Part shown: one piece after another, positions 30,840 through 39,246 of the stretch
How the letters are laid out: each line of letters opens with the position of its first letter
Position numbering within the stretch: position 1 is the stretch's first letter
Source of the DNA: Lysinibacillus sphaericus
GTDB taxonomy: Bacteria > Bacillota > Bacilli > Bacillales_A > Planococcaceae
Assembly (NCBI RefSeq): GCF_006864135.1
Contig: NZ_SADV01000020.1
Coordinates: 20,183-84,182, forward strand
Direction: 5' to 3'
DNA: 64,000 nt
Program-made: the position numbers and the translations under genes
The notes under the pieces: generated by a model
Told to the model about the DNA's origin: nothing
The model's input: only the letters and a program-made list of their open reading frames with translations
Database searches by the model: none

Positions 30840-31195
30840 AAGGTTGATTTCCGTTCCGGCTGGGCGCTTTGTAGCTGCTTCGCTTTCGCACAGATAAAAC
30901 ATTTGTAGCTGCCGCTTCGCTTTCGCACAGATAAAACATTTTGTAGCTGCCGCTTCGCTTTCGCACAGATAAAACATTTTGTAGCTGCCGCTTCGCTTTT
31001 GCACAGATAAAACATTTTGTAGCTGCAACTTCGCTTTTGCACAGAGCAAAGCTTCCTGGGGGCGTCCGATGAAACAGATGTTTTTTGTGCGAAAGCGTAG
31101 TGAAACGTAGCGGCAGCAACAGGGTGTTGGTCACGAAGGGCGTTATCACAGGATGTAAGCCTGCTGATCCCCAAGGAATCGCACCCTCCACTCTT
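30840..31195. repeat. Composite repeat, copy 3, with a five-copy 38-bp tandem array
   Basis: GTAGCTGCCGCTTCGCTTTC-type units begin at 30871, 30905, 30943, 30981 and 31019; the spacing is 34 for the first and exactly 38 afterwards. The array interrupts a copy of the Bacillaceae-type element whose left edge is TTGATTTCCGTTCCGGCTGG (30845-30864). Its right part (31045-31195) includes CTTCCTGGGGGCGTCCGATG, a GCGAAAGCG module, TTGGTCACGAAGGGCGTTAT and a CACCCTCCACTC edge. ORFs across it are artefacts. Confidence 0.85.
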
Positions 31196-31368
31196 CAGGT
31201 ATAGTTTTAAAAAAATGATATCCCTTTTTGGAATAAGCCGAAAAACGTAAGGCGATTCGATTAGTGTTGTCATTCTTTTTTATATTTAGCGTTGTTTAAA
31301 TTCCTGTTTTTCAGAGGAAAAAATTAAAAACGCAATAAGAATAAATTTCGACAAAGAAAAAGTATTGG

Positions 31369-31397
31369 GTATCATAATGTCATTTCCTTCATACTAT
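31369..31397 (+). promoter_or_regulatory. Candidate sigma-E promoter of prkA
   Basis: GTATCAT (31369-31375) and CATACTAT (31390-31397) are separated by 14 bases, close to the sigma-E pattern KMATATT-N13/14-CATACAHT. B. subtilis prkA is a sigma-E gene. Transcription would begin near 31403, which excludes the ATG at 31377 as a start. Confidence 0.6.
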
Positions 31398-31430
31398 GTT
31401 ATAAATCAAGCCCTGAATGGAGGGAAGGCT

Positions 31431-33326
31431 ATCAACATTTTAGATAAAGTGAAAAGCTATCGCGAAGAAGAAAATCGGCTAAAGTGGGAAGGTACATTTG
31501 CAGATTACTTAAACATCATCAAGGAAAGACCTGAAGTTGCTCAAACGGCCCATTCACGCGTCTACAATATGATAAAAAATGCTGGTGTAGAGGAACGCGA
31601 TGGGCAAAAAATGTATGAATTTTTTGGGCAAGAAATTTTTGGGCTTGAAACAGCAGTTGAAAGACTGGTGGAGGAATATTTCCATCCAGCAGCGCGAAGA
31701 TTGGATGTTAGAAAACGTATTTTGTTATTAATGGGACCAGTAAGTGGTGGTAAATCAACAATAGTAACCTTGTTGAAACGTGGACTCGAGCAATTTTCGA
31801 GAACAGATGAAGGTGCAGTTTTCGCAATTAAGGGATGCCCAATGCATGAGGATCCTCTACATTTAATTCCACATCATTTGCGTAATGATTTTTATGAGGA
31901 GTATGGTATACGAATTGAAGGAAGCTTATCGCCCTTAAATACGATGCGTCTTGAAAAAGAGTACGAAGGACGTATTGAAAATGTGATGATTGAACGTATT
32001 ACTTTTTCTGAAGACAAACGTGTGGGCATAGGAACATTTACGCCGTCAGATCCAAAATCACAAGATATTGCAGATTTAACAGGTAGTATTGATTTCTCAA
32101 CAATCGGTGAATTTGGTTCAGAATCTGACCCTCGTGCTTATCGCTTCGATGGTGAGTTAAATAAGGCAAACAGAGGTATGATGGAGTTCCAAGAAATGTT
32201 AAAGCTTGATGAAAAATTCTTATGGAATTTATTGTCTTTAACACAGGAAGGTAATTTTAAAGCAGGTCGATTTGCATTAATTAGTGCAGATGAGTTAATT
32301 GTTGCGCATACAAACGAAACGGAGTATCGTTCATTTATTTCAAATAAAAAGAATGAGGCGTTACATTCACGTATTATTGTCATGCCGATTCCGTATAACT
32401 TAAAAGTTAGTCAGGAAGAATTGATTTACGAAAAAATGATTAAAGAAAGCGATATGTCACATGTTCATATTGCGCCGCATGCATTGAAGGCCGCAGCAAT
32501 CTTTTCGGTTCTAACAAGGCTGGAAGTACCGAAAAAACAAGGTGTGGATCTTATTAAAAAAATGCGACTGTACGACGGAGAAAATGTGGAGGGATTTAAT
32601 TCCGTTGACTTAGAGGAGCTTAAAAAAGAGTTTCCGAACGAAGGCATGAACGGTATTGATCCACGGTATATTATTAATCGTATTTCTTCTGCTATTATCC
32701 GAAAAGAGATACCATCTATTAATGCGTTAGATGTTCTACGTGCACTAAAGGATGGGCTTGACCAGCATGCTTCCATTACTCAGGAAGATCGAGAAAAATA
32801 TATGAACTATATTGCAGTTGCTCGAAGAGAGTATGATGAAATTGCCAAGAATGAAGTGCAAAAAGCATTCGTTTATTCGTATGAAGAGTCTGCAAAAACA
32901 TTGATGAATAATTACCTCGATAATGTAGAGGCGTTTTGTAATAAAAATAAAATTTTAGATCCATTGACTGGTGAGGAAATGAATCCTGATGAAAAGTTAA
33001 TGCGCTCTATTGAAGAGCAAATAGGCATTTCGGAAAATGCAAAAAAAGCATTCCGTGAGGAGATATTAATTCGTATTTCTGCTTATGCTCGAAAAGGTAA
33101 GCGTTTTGACTATAATTCTCATGAAAGATTACGAGAAGCAATACAGAAAAAATTATTTGCGGATCTTAAGGATGTCGTAAAAATTACAACATCTTCAAAA
33201 ATGCCGGATGAATCACAGTTGAAAAAGATTAATGAGGTTGTGGCAAGACTTGTTGATGAGCATGGCTATAATACAACGTCTGCTAATGAATTATTGCAGT
33301 ATGTAGGTAGTCTGTTAAATCGTTAG
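31431..33326 (+). CDS. prkA: PrkA sporulation protein (AAA+ serine protein kinase family), apparent AUC start
   Basis: This 631-residue protein equals the length I recall for B. subtilis PrkA. The AAA core has Walker A GPVSGGKST (about residues 103-111), and a C-terminal kinase-like domain ends TSANELLQYVGSLLNR. PrkA acts in the mother cell during sporulation. Alignment with PrkA puts residue 1 at the ATC of 31431 (ATC AAC ATT TTA). GGAGG lies exactly 7 bases before it, and no ATG, GTG or TTG is available between the putative sigma-E start site and residue 7. Longer frames from 31365 or 31377 lack a good ribosome site. yhbH and spoVR follow. Confidence 0.93.
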   Translation: MNILDKVKSYREEENRLKWEGTFADYLNIIKERPEVAQTAHSRVYNMIKNAGVEERDGQKMYEFFGQEIFGLETAVERLVEEYFHPAARRLDVRKRILLLMGPVSGGKSTIVTLLKRGLEQFSRTDEGAVFAIKGCPMHEDPLHLIPHHLRNDFYEEYGIRIEGSLSPLNTMRLEKEYEGRIENVMIERITFSEDKRVGIGTFTPSDPKSQDIADLTGSIDFSTIGEFGSESDPRAYRFDGELNKANRGMMEFQEMLKLDEKFLWNLLSLTQEGNFKAGRFALISADELIVAHTNETEYRSFISNKKNEALHSRIIVMPIPYNLKVSQEELIYEKMIKESDMSHVHIAPHALKAAAIFSVLTRLEVPKKQGVDLIKKMRLYDGENVEGFNSVDLEELKKEFPNEGMNGIDPRYIINRISSAIIRKEIPSINALDVLRALKDGLDQHASITQEDREKYMNYIAVARREYDEIAKNEVQKAFVYSYEESAKTLMNNYLDNVEAFCNKNKILDPLTGEEMNPDEKLMRSIEEQIGISENAKKAFREEILIRISAYARKGKRFDYNSHERLREAIQKKLFADLKDVVKITTSSKMPDESQLKKINEVVARLVDEHGYNTTSANELLQYVGSLLNR

Positions 33327-33370
33327 CGACCTATTCAGTGGAAACTATAAGACTATTGATAGGAATGAAT

Positions 33371-33401
33371 AGGAGTGTCCCATTTTAGGGCACTCCTTTT
33401 A
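33371..33401 (+). terminator. Intrinsic terminator after prkA
   Basis: AGGAGTGTCC pairs with GGCACTCCT (one bulged base), followed by TTTT. Confidence 0.8.
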
Positions 33402-33478
33402 TCTTCATTTAAGTTCAAGAAAGCGAATGACTAGCATAGTATAGAAAAAGCGAATTTGATAGATGGGTGAGGATAAAA

Positions 33479-34636
33479 ATGACTGAAAACGATAATAAAC
33501 GTTTTGCCATTTCTCAGGAAAATTGGTCCCTCCATCGTAAAGGGCACCAGGACCAGCAACGGCATATGGAAAAAGTTAAAGATGCTATTAAGAATAATTT
33601 ACCCGATTTAGTTAGTGAAGAAAGTATTGTCATGTCCAATGGTCGTGAGGTAATTAAAATACCTATACGTTCACTTGATGAATATAAAATTCGATATAAC
33701 CATGATAACTCCAAGCATGTTGGGCAAGGTCAAGGAGACAGTAATGTAGGTGATGTGGTTGCGCGTGATCCCAGCAGAGGCAATCAGGCTAATGGTAAAG
33801 GAAAAGAAGCTGGTGACAAGCCAGGTCAGGATTATTATGAAGCTGAAGTAAGCATTGAAGAGGTTCAAAATGTGTTATTTAACGAGCTTGAGCTACCAAA
33901 TCTACAGCAGAAAGAAAAAGCGGATATTAAGACGGAAAAAGTTGAGTTTAACGATATTCGGAAAAAAGGTTTAATGGGAAATGTCGATAAAAAGCGCACA
34001 ATCCTTAATGCGCTAAAGCGTAATGCTATGCAAGGAAAACCAGACATTACGCCGATTCATAATGATGATCTGCGTTTTAAAACGTGGGATGAAGTGGAAA
34101 AACCTGAATCGAAGGCAGTGGTCCTTGCCATGATGGATACAAGTGGTTCCATGGGCTCCTTCGAAAAATATTGCGCAAGGAGCTTCTTCTTTTGGATGAC
34201 AAAATTTTTGCGCTCCAAGTATGAAACAGTAGAAATTGAGTTTATTGCGCATCATACCGAGGCGAAAGTAGTAACAGAAGAGGAGTTTTTTACGAAGGGA
34301 GAAAGCGGTGGAACGATTTGTTCATCTGCCTATATAAAGGCACTGGAACTAATTCGGGAAAAGTATAATCCTACTCGCTATAATATTTATCCAGTACATT
34401 TTTCAGATGGTGAAAATATTTCAATGGATAATGAAAAGTGCTTGAAGCTAGTGGGAGAGTTAATGGATGTATCGAGCATGTTTGGATATGGTGAAGTCAA
34501 TCAGCATAACCGCTTTTCTACACTTATGTACACTTACAAAAAAATAGATGACCCTAAATTTAGATATCATATTTTGAGAAAAAAAGACGATGTGTACGAT
34601 GCCTTAAAGAGCTTTTTCAAAAAAGATGAATCTTAA
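33479..34636 (+). CDS. yhbH: YhbH sporulation protein (DUF444, vWA-like)
   Basis: This 385-residue soluble protein belongs to the YhbH/YeaH family. The middle holds a von Willebrand A-like metal site, [11 protein letters not shown] (about residues 217-227), and a later TDGEN-like FSDGEN. The N-terminus ([16 protein letters not shown]) matches YhbH. GGTGAGGA precedes the ATG at 33479, so the 12-base longer frame is not used. The prkA-yhbH-spoVR order is conserved in spore formers and parallels yeaG-yeaH-ycgB of enterobacteria, suggesting that the three proteins work together. Its biochemical activity is not established. Confidence 0.93.
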   Translation: MTENDNKRFAISQENWSLHRKGHQDQQRHMEKVKDAIKNNLPDLVSEESIVMSNGREVIKIPIRSLDEYKIRYNHDNSKHVGQGQGDSNVGDVVARDPSRGNQANGKGKEAGDKPGQDYYEAEVSIEEVQNVLFNELELPNLQQKEKADIKTEKVEFNDIRKKGLMGNVDKKRTILNALKRNAMQGKPDITPIHNDDLRFKTWDEVEKPESKAVVLAMMDTSGSMGSFEKYCARSFFFWMTKFLRSKYETVEIEFIAHHTEAKVVTEEEFFTKGESGGTICSSAYIKALELIREKYNPTRYNIYPVHFSDGENISMDNEKCLKLVGELMDVSSMFGYGEVNQHNRFSTLMYTYKKIDDPKFRYHILRKKDDVYDALKSFFKKDES

Positions 34637-34663
34637 ATCATGTTCAAAGGAGGAGGCGGAAAA

Positions 34664-36067
34664 GTGGAGATGAACGAGCTTGAACGAGCAATTGATGAAA
34701 TCACAGAAATTGCCTCAAGCTTTGGCTTAGATTTCTTTCCAATGCGCTATGAAATTTGTCCGGCAGATATTATTTATACATTTGGCGCATATGGTATGCC
34801 TACTCGATTTTCACATTGGAGCTTCGGTAAACAATTCCACAAAATGAAGCTTCAATATGATTTAGGGCTAAGTCAAATCTATGAGCTAGTGATTAACTCT
34901 AACCCATGTTATGCATTTTTACTTGATACCAATACGTTAACACAAAATAAATTGATTATTGCGCATGTATTGGCGCACTGCGATTTCTTTAAAAATAATG
35001 TACGCTTCTCCAATACGAGAAGAGATATGGTGGAGAGTATGACTGCAACAGCTGAACGGATAGCTGGCTATGAAAGAGAATATGGAAAGGAAGAGGTCGA
35101 ACAATTTTTAGATGCGATTTTAGCGATTCAGGAGCATATCGATCCTTCCCTTTTACGACCAAAATTGTCTTGGAATACGGAAGATGAACTTGAAGAGGAA
35201 AGTCCTCAAATAAAATCACCGTATGATGATCTCTGGCGTTTAGACGATAAGGAAAAAGAGTATAGATCGGTAAGGCGAAAAATAAAGCACTTCCCGCCAA
35301 AGCCAGAAAAAGATTTATTGCTATTTTTAGAGGAGCATAGTCGGGAGCTCGAGGACTGGCAGCGAGATATATTAACGATGATGCGTGAGGAAATGCTTTA
35401 TTTTTGGCCACAATTAGAGACAAAAATAATGAATGAGGGCTGGGCTTCCTTTTGGCATCAACGCATCATGCGTGAGCTTAAGCTAACAACAGCGGAAACG
35501 ATTGAATATGCGAAATTAAATGCAGGTGTTGTGCAGCCTTCAAAAACATCCATTAATCCTTATTACCTTGGTGTAAAAATTTTCGAAGATATTGAGAACC
35601 GCTATAATCATCCAACGGAAGAGATGAGAAAGCTAGGTGTTCAGCCAAACTCCGGTCGAGAGAAAATGTTTGAGGTTAGAGAGATAGAATCGGATATATC
35701 TTTTATCCGTAACTATTTGACGAAGGATTTAGCAAAACGTGAAGATCTATATTTGTTCCAGAAAAAGGGCAGTGAATACCGTATTACAGATAAGGAGCAT
35801 GAAATGGTACGAGATCAGCTCGTATCGATGCGTGTAAACGGGGGATTCCCATATATCGTCGTTAAAAATGGAGATTACCTTCGGAACGGAGAGCTCTATT
35901 TAGTGCATGGCTATGAGGGGATGGAGCTCGATCCAATCTACTTAGAAAACGTTTTGCCGTATATTTATCAGCTATGGGGTCGTCCTGTACATTTAGAAAC
36001 AAATGTGGATGGAAAGCCAATGCTTTATTCATATGATGGTACAAAAAATTATAAACGCAATGTGTGA
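34664..36067 (+). CDS. spoVR: SpoVR family protein, stage V sporulation
   Basis: This SpoVR protein, 467 residues from the GTG at 34664, is linked to spore cortex formation. The conserved N-terminal region includes [15 protein letters not shown] and the histidine-rich [27 protein letters not shown] (about residue 265) is another hallmark. The GTG is preferred because GGAGG lies 7-10 bases before it; an ATG at 34670 is also possible, and the frame stays open back to 34640. It follows yhbH after a short gap and ends at a strong terminator. Confidence 0.92.
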   Translation: MEMNELERAIDEITEIASSFGLDFFPMRYEICPADIIYTFGAYGMPTRFSHWSFGKQFHKMKLQYDLGLSQIYELVINSNPCYAFLLDTNTLTQNKLIIAHVLAHCDFFKNNVRFSNTRRDMVESMTATAERIAGYEREYGKEEVEQFLDAILAIQEHIDPSLLRPKLSWNTEDELEEESPQIKSPYDDLWRLDDKEKEYRSVRRKIKHFPPKPEKDLLLFLEEHSRELEDWQRDILTMMREEMLYFWPQLETKIMNEGWASFWHQRIMRELKLTTAETIEYAKLNAGVVQPSKTSINPYYLGVKIFEDIENRYNHPTEEMRKLGVQPNSGREKMFEVREIESDISFIRNYLTKDLAKREDLYLFQKKGSEYRITDKEHEMVRDQLVSMRVNGGFPYIVVKNGDYLRNGELYLVHGYEGMELDPIYLENVLPYIYQLWGRPVHLETNVDGKPMLYSYDGTKNYKRNV

Positions 36068-36099
36068 GGTATGGTTCCTTGACGAATTACTGAAACGAA

Positions 36100-36147
36100 A
36101 AAACTTCTATCTGTGGTATGAAATATCCCTGCAGATAGAAGTTTTTT
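36100..36147 (+). terminator. Terminator of the yhbH-spoVR unit
   Basis: AAAACTTCTATCTG (36100-36113) pairs perfectly with CAGATAGAAGTTTT (36132-36145), continuing into TT. Confidence 0.9.
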
Positions 36148-36177
36148 ACAGTCTAGAATCAACGTTCATCGCCATAA

Positions 36178-36225
36178 TTTCTGTTCCGCCAGGGCGTTTT
36201 CCTGGGGGCGTTCGATGAGCGCGGT
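36178..36225. repeat. Fragment of the Bacillaceae-type repeat
   Basis: TTCTGTTCCGCCAGGGCGTT followed by CCTGGGGGCGTTCGATGAGC is a short diverged copy of the segment at 30.85-31.07 kb and 45.44-45.49 kb. Confidence 0.6.
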
Positions 36226-36230
36226 CAACT

Positions 36231-36579
36231 TTATTCGTTGTTATTCTCATCTTCACTACTTTCACTATGATTCGAAGATGAATGAATATCGCTGTCGATA
36301 ACTCTACTGTCTCTTACTTTTATGCCTTGTTGTCCGCCAGCTTCATCGTTGTCGTCACCAGCAATACCGCTTCGGCCGTTTCCATCAGCAAATTGGGAGT
36401 AGTACTGCCGTTTATGGCATTTGACCGCCTTGGTTGGCATTAGTACCTACATCCTTATTTATTTGTCCTCCACCTTCAGCCTTTTGTTCAAAATGGATTT
36501 CTTTATTGCCAATATTAATAGTAAGATGGATGGTAATATGATTTTTAGATAGATCTTTTGAATGTTCATTATTAGGCAT
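36231..36579 (-). pseudogene. Frameshifted small hydrophilic protein, possibly spore-related
   Basis: AAAGGAGGTG and an ATG at 36579 open a frame (MPNNEHSKDLSKNHITIHLT...) that stops at 36412 after 55 residues. A second frame (36440-36231) overlaps it in the +1 phase and continues with matching low-complexity hydrophilic character (YYSQFADGNGRSGIAGDDND, ending ESSEDENNNE). A one-base shift near 36412-36420 would fuse them into one protein of about 115 residues. It may be a broken gene, a sequencing error or two genes. The strong ribosome site shows that the first part was once expressed. No family recognised. Confidence 0.5.
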
Positions 36580-36766
36580 AATTTTCACCTCCTTTATTTT
36601 AGCATTACTATTAAGTTATTAATCTTTCTTTAGCTTACTTGTTCATGTAGCCCTAAAATGTATAAATAATGTGAGGGGATGGAGACTGAAAAACTGTTCC
36701 TTATCGTAAAATTTGATAAAATGAATAGGATTTGAATATAAGAAGAACTGGAACGGTGAAACAACG

Positions 36767-37642
36767 TTGAGAACATTTAAAAAGGTTTATATAGAAATAA
36801 CGAGTGTCTGTAATTTAGCATGTAGCTTTTGTCCTCCAACTGCTCGTGCAAAGGGACTTATTAAAGTAGAACAATTTAATAAAATATTGGATGAAATACG
36901 TCCCCATACGAAATATATTTATTTGCATGTAAAAGGAGAGCCACTTTTACACCCACGTATTGATCAGCTACTTGATGCAGCACATGAGAAAGGATTTAAA
37001 GTTAACATTACAACGAACGGTACACTGATTAAAAAGAATCGTGAAAAGATACTAGGAAAACCAGCCTTACGCCAACTCAATTTTTCTTTGCATAGTTTCG
37101 ACGGTCATGAGGGATCGGAAAATCGTGAGAAATATTTAGGGGATATATTAGATTTTGTGCGTGCTTCGAAAGACTATAATACGATTATTTCATATCGATT
37201 ATGGAATTTACAAAAGGATCATGTAACAGATATTGCGGCACGGAGAAATCGTGAAACGCTCGAAATTTTAGAAAATGAATATAATCTTGATTATCGCATC
37301 GAAGAAAAAGTGCAGCCTGGTAAAGGTGTAAAGATTGCTAATAATATTTATTTAAATCAGGATCATGAATTCAAGTGGCCAAGCTTACTGGAAGCGGAGG
37401 ATGAAGGCAAAGGCTTTTGCCATGCACTACGAAGCCAAGCCGCTATTTTAGTGGACGGTACAGTAGTGCCTTGCTGTCTTGATGGTGAGGGCGTTATTAA
37501 TTTGGGGAATGTGAATGAGAAATCCTTTACAGACATTGTTCAAGGAGAACGTGCAAATAATATTGTCGACGGATTTTCGCGTAGAGAAGCTGTAGAAGAG
37601 CTATGCAGAAAATGTGGCTATCGTCAAAAGTTTGGAATGTAA
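36767..37642 (+). CDS. Radical SAM/SPASM-type protein
   Basis: This 291-residue protein has the radical SAM cluster motif CNLACSFC (about residues 16-23), GEPLLHP and TTNGTL in the barrel, and C-terminal cysteines (VPCCLDGEGVINLGN; ELCRKCGY) typical of a SPASM or twitch auxiliary cluster domain. The start is TTG with GGTGAA upstream, which is weak. It stands alone with no peptide substrate gene nearby. The substrate is unknown; the arrangement fits sulfatase-maturase or peptide-modifying relatives. Confidence 0.88.
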   Translation: MRTFKKVYIEITSVCNLACSFCPPTARAKGLIKVEQFNKILDEIRPHTKYIYLHVKGEPLLHPRIDQLLDAAHEKGFKVNITTNGTLIKKNREKILGKPALRQLNFSLHSFDGHEGSENREKYLGDILDFVRASKDYNTIISYRLWNLQKDHVTDIAARRNRETLEILENEYNLDYRIEEKVQPGKGVKIANNIYLNQDHEFKWPSLLEAEDEGKGFCHALRSQAAILVDGTVVPCCLDGEGVINLGNVNEKSFTDIVQGERANNIVDGFSRREAVEELCRKCGYRQKFGM

Positions 37643-37644
37643 TA

Positions 37645-37682
37645 AAAAGATCCATTTGGTTGTAGACTAAATGGATCTTTTA
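37645..37682 (+). terminator. Intrinsic terminator
   Basis: AAAAGATCCATTT pairs perfectly with AAATGGATCTTTT across an 11-base loop. Confidence 0.85.
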
Positions 37683-37776
37683 TATGGTTAAAACAATGGC
37701 ATGCCACCATGATAAAACAGGCTCATCACCAAAAGTTATGGATGATATTTGTTAAAAAAATTTTTGGCTAGCCATC

Positions 37777-37816
37777 AAACAGCTCCAGCGTTATTGACTA
37801 TTGGAGCTGTTTTTCT
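37777..37816. terminator. Hairpin with T-run at the end of the XRE gene
   Basis: AAACAGCTCCA (37777-37787) pairs with TGGAGCTGTTT (37802-37812), with TTTTT continuing on the plus strand and TTTG on the minus strand. It overlaps the last codons of the minus-strand regulator. A short stretch before it (37720-37760) repeats the segment at 11.64 kb. Confidence 0.5.
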
Positions 37817-38180
37817 TTGATTGTGAATCAATAGTATCTAAAAAATCCTTCGTAATGCGTACTACGTATTTCACTTCGTCTAAATTGCGCTCCCTTAATA
37901 CTGATCGATGTATGTCAAGCACAAGGTTCTTTTCTTCAATATCAGTAACACCGGATAATTTTTGAAAATTAAAAAGCTCCTCAGGGGCAATATCTAATGC
38001 TTTCATTAGCGTTTCTAAAGTGCTTAATGTGATATTAGACTGTCCGTGTTCAATGTTTGAGATTCGTCCTTTACTAAAACCTAGTTTCCCCGTTTTTTCT
38101 GCTACTTCTTCCTGACTAAGCCCCTTAGATACCCTAATAATACGGAGTTGTTCGCCTACTAGCTTTAAAAAGTCTGACAT
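37791..38180 (-). CDS. XRE-family transcriptional regulator
   Basis: This 129-residue protein has an N-terminal helix-turn-helix (about residues 9-65: LRIIRVSKGLSQEEVAEKTG, GRISNIEHGQSNITLSTLE) and a short C-terminal helical part. The ATG at 38180 follows GAGGTG at good spacing; a GTG three codons earlier is in frame but overlaps the site. It is divergent from an HsdS-like gene, and a perfect inverted repeat in the shared intergenic region is a likely operator. Confidence 0.88.
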   Translation of the reverse strand: MSDFLKLVGEQLRIIRVSKGLSQEEVAEKTGKLGFSKGRISNIEHGQSNITLSTLETLMKALDIAPEELFNFQKLSGVTDIEEKNLVLDIHRSVLRERNLDEVKYVVRITKDFLDTIDSQSKKNSSNSQ

Positions 38181-38227
38181 ATGATTCACCTCTATGTAAA
38201 AAGCTAGTGAAAAACATTAAAAATGCC

Positions 38228-38247
38228 TATACCATTATAGTGGTATA
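38228..38247. promoter_or_regulatory. Candidate operator for the XRE regulator
   Basis: TATACCA-TTATAG-TGGTATA is a perfect 7-bp inverted repeat with a 6-base spacer, midway between the divergent genes. A half-site TGGTAC recurs at about 38271. Confidence 0.55.
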
Positions 38248-38395
38248 ATAGAGATAATGTTATAATAAAATGGTACAATGATTAATGGTAAGTTTTTATT
38301 GAGAGAAAAGCCATGTGTAAAACGGTGTTGATTTATTCTTCAAAAGCTTGTTTTAGAGTACAGCTAATTCTAGTTAAGGATTGGAGGATTCATGC

Positions 38396-39031
38396 ATGGT
38401 AAAGCGTTATCGATTAGATGAAGTTGCTAAAATAGAAGAGGGAAAAATAGTACCGAAGAAAAAGTATTTTACAAACGTCGGAGTACCCCTAATTACAGCA
38501 GAAAGTTTAAAAAAGTTAATGCTAAATGGTGATATTGAACAATTACCAAAAGTTAATATTACATTGAAAGAACATTTAAAGTGTTCACTAGTACCAGCTA
38601 AAACCATCATTCTTACGAAAGCTAATATGAAGGAAGCAAATAAATATATTTATCAATGCGAAACTGAAATGTGTATTGCAAATGATATCGTCGCTATTAT
38701 TCCAAATGAAACAATTATTTTAAGTGATTATTTATTACACTTTCTCAAATGGTATCAAATTCATAAAGAATGGCATCATTTGTACGATATACTTATAGAT
38801 ATCCCGATGTTAGCTGTCCAACAGAAAATGGTGCAAATTTTAAATAAGATTCAGTTTTTATTAAAGAATAAAGAGTCTTTAATGACAGCTGTAGAAGTGT
38901 TACCACAGAATTTTCACAATTTCTCGATGCAAATAGAAAATCACTCAAAAAGTTTACATCATGGGTTTAATCAGGCTCAGCATCTTTATGATGTTATGCT
39001 ACATAAAATTTTTAAGGGTGAACTTAAATAA
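38396..39031 (+). CDS. Orphan HsdS-like (type I restriction specificity) half-subunit
   Basis: This 211-residue protein has the layout of one HsdS half: a target-recognition-like N-terminal domain (YRLDEVAKIEEGKIVPKK, PLITAESLKKL, CIANDIVAIIP), then a helical conserved region (VQQKMVQILNKIQFLLKNK) and a closing VMLHKIFKGELK, as in S subunits. Full HsdS proteins are about 400 residues with two such halves. No hsdM or hsdR is nearby. TTGGAGGA precedes the ATG at 38396. Its partner is a divergent XRE regulator. It may be a remnant, a subunit acting with a distant system, or a repurposed DNA-binding protein. Confidence 0.65.
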   Translation: MVKRYRLDEVAKIEEGKIVPKKKYFTNVGVPLITAESLKKLMLNGDIEQLPKVNITLKEHLKCSLVPAKTIILTKANMKEANKYIYQCETEMCIANDIVAIIPNETIILSDYLLHFLKWYQIHKEWHHLYDILIDIPMLAVQQKMVQILNKIQFLLKNKESLMTAVEVLPQNFHNFSMQIENHSKSLHHGFNQAQHLYDVMLHKIFKGELK

Positions 39032-39082
39032 AATTGCACAATAATCAGTTCTTCATCTTCTGGAATTAGATAAAATAAATTT

Positions 39083-39121
39083 AGTCGGTGTAAAAGGTCA
39101 ACATCTTTCACACCGACTTTC
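39083..39121. terminator. Hairpin after the HsdS-like gene
   Basis: AGTCGGTGT pairs with ACACCGACT across 18 bases, with TTT following on the plus strand. The T-tail is short. Confidence 0.5.
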
Positions 39122-39245
39122 ATCAATTATGCCGAGGCATAATTGTACCTGTCGCTATGCTTTTAATACAAAAGACATCTGCAGCTTTCGCTTTACTTTC
39201 GCGCAAAAGAACAATGTAGCTGCCGTTACATAAAACATATGTTGA
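39122..39245. repeat. Composite interspersed repeat, copy 4 (partial)
   Basis: AATTATGCC-GA-GGCATAATT at 39125-39144 is followed by an AGACATCTG word, TTTCGCTTTACTTTCGCGCA and TGTAGCTGCCG modules shared with the other copies. It lies between the HsdS-like gene and the convergent RNase J gene. Confidence 0.75.
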
Positions 39246-39246
39246 G

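Noticed and set aside
30871..31056. CRISPR-like regular repeats
   Set aside because: The 38-bp units are directly adjacent with no variable spacers, and no cas genes are nearby.
30775..31273. Minus-strand ORFs rich in CFICAKAKRQ-type repeats, and the 180-residue N-terminal extension of the LytH-like ORF
   Set aside because: They are translation of the 38-bp tandem repeats. The LytH-like gene has a clear TTG start with AAAGGAGGT at 30724 and a signal peptide beginning there.
31377..31430. ATG at 31377 as the prkA start
   Set aside because: It overlaps the sigma-E-like promoter, has no adequate ribosome site, and adds residues absent from PrkA.
34989..35423. 144-residue minus-strand ORF inside spoVR
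   Set aside because: It is antisense to the conserved SpoVR coding sequence, with no start signals.
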